Shown here piece after piece: positions 4,812-5,189 of a stretch of 5,189 nucleotides of DNA. The notes below the pieces were generated by a model, which worked only from the letters and a program-made list of their open reading frames with translations, searched no databases and was not told the DNA's origin. The translations under genes were made by a program, and so were the position numbers. Within the stretch, counting starts at the first letter, position 1. Every line of letters starts with the position of its first letter. The stretch is from Planctomycetota bacterium (GTDB lineage: Bacteria; Planctomycetota; UBA1135; UBA2386). The DNA lies in NCBI GenBank assembly GCA_947455805.1, contig CANGSN010000257.1, positions 1 through 5,189 of the forward strand, written 5' to 3'.

Positions 4812-5189
4812 ACTCGGCGTGCGGATCGTCGAGGTGCCGGCGTTGGTAGCGGCCCTTTCCGGCCCTCGGCCGAGCCGGCTGGCGGCGGCGCTCGCCGACG
4901 CATCCTTGAGCGAACGATCGGCGATCTCCTACAACGTGCCTGTGACGTCGATCGCCGCCGCCAGCCTGCTGCGTTCTTCCGCCCGCGCCTACGCGTCGGC
5001 GGCGCTCCACGTGCTGGAACAGCAGCACCCCGAACTGCTCGCCGACGGCTTGCCGTCGACGTTCGCGGCCCCGCTCGACGACCTCGAGGTGCGCGTTCTG
5101 CACTTGGCGGAGTCGGTCGGCGTCGACCGCCCCGTCCTGCTCGAGCACATGGTCAGCTGGTACAAAGTCGCGTTCCACCACCGCGGCGT
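4804..5189 (+). CDS. Partial helical protein of unknown function, divergent from the fasciclin gene
   Basis: An open frame of 128 codons leaves the right edge with no stop and with consistent G/C third positions. It reads from TTG as (M)DALGVRIVEVPALVAALSG, then SLSERSAISYNVPVTSIAAA, ALHVLEQQHPELLADGLP, and finally DDLEVRVLHLAESVGVDRPV and LLEHMVSWYKVAFHHRG. It is almost entirely helical, with no signal peptide and no membrane segment. The TTG at 4804 is preceded by GAGGG at 4795-4799. An in-frame ATG at 4711 and GTG codons at 4819 and 4831 are alternatives, so the start is unsure. The last part faintly resembles helical regions found before cobalamin-binding domains in regulators, which is a weak impression. 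Most of the protein may lie outside the window. Confidence 0.7.
   Translation, partial: MDALGVRIVEVPALVAALSGPRPSRLAAALADASLSERSAISYNVPVTSIAAASLLRSSARAYASAALHVLEQQHPELLADGLPSTFAAPLDDLEVRVLHLAESVGVDRPVLLEHMVSWYKVAFHHRG

Noticed and set aside
4405..5181. A 258-codon minus-strand frame at the right end
   Set aside because: It is antisense to the plus-strand gene and out of register with the fasciclin signal peptide and first domain.
1..5189. CRISPR array, intact insertion sequence or inverted terminal repeats
   Set aside because: No regularly spaced repeats, no transposase with flanking inverted repeats and no target duplications were seen.

Overview
The window is very GC-rich. Codons of the genuine genes end almost always in G or C, so long meaningless open frames, mostly arginine/alanine-rich, lie opposite or out of register with nearly every gene. 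An ECF sigma factor paired with an RskA-type anti-sigma factor, a secreted fasciclin protein and an Rpn/DUF4351-type remnant fit a free-living high-GC bacterium. Planctomycetota or a similar environmental lineage is my guess, but nothing here proves the phylum.

Right part (2172-5189): the recognisable module. On the minus strand, in transcription order, come a secreted two-domain fasciclin (FAS1) protein (3819-4712), an ECF sigma factor (3143-3712) and its membrane-bound anti-sigma factor (2172-3146). The sigma stop and anti-sigma start overlap by four bases, and the anti-sigma GTG start has a strong GGAGG ribosome binding site. A sigma-70-like promoter (3732-3760) lies just upstream of the sigma gene. 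The arrangement recalls the mycobacterial SigK/RskA system, whose main targets MPT70 and MPT83 are fasciclin proteins. A divergent plus-strand gene of unknown function begins near 4804 and leaves the window.

Middle (1347-2119): a complete tRNA-Phe(GAA) gene with encoded CCA (1928-2003) and its own promoter (2044-2072). Just beyond its 3' end is the C-terminal part of an Rpn-family nuclease/transposase-like protein with no N-terminal nuclease domain, which looks like an integration or deletion scar.

Left part (1-1205): three tightly packed minus-strand reading frames that look like one operon: a small conserved-looking protein with no stop of its own, a probable NTF2-like protein interrupted by an apparent one-base frameshift near 705-745, and a partial protein resembling the DcrB/DUF1795/PsbP type that runs off the left edge. 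The coding register shifts twice in the same direction between 1060 and 705, which points either to sequence errors or to a decaying or fused locus.
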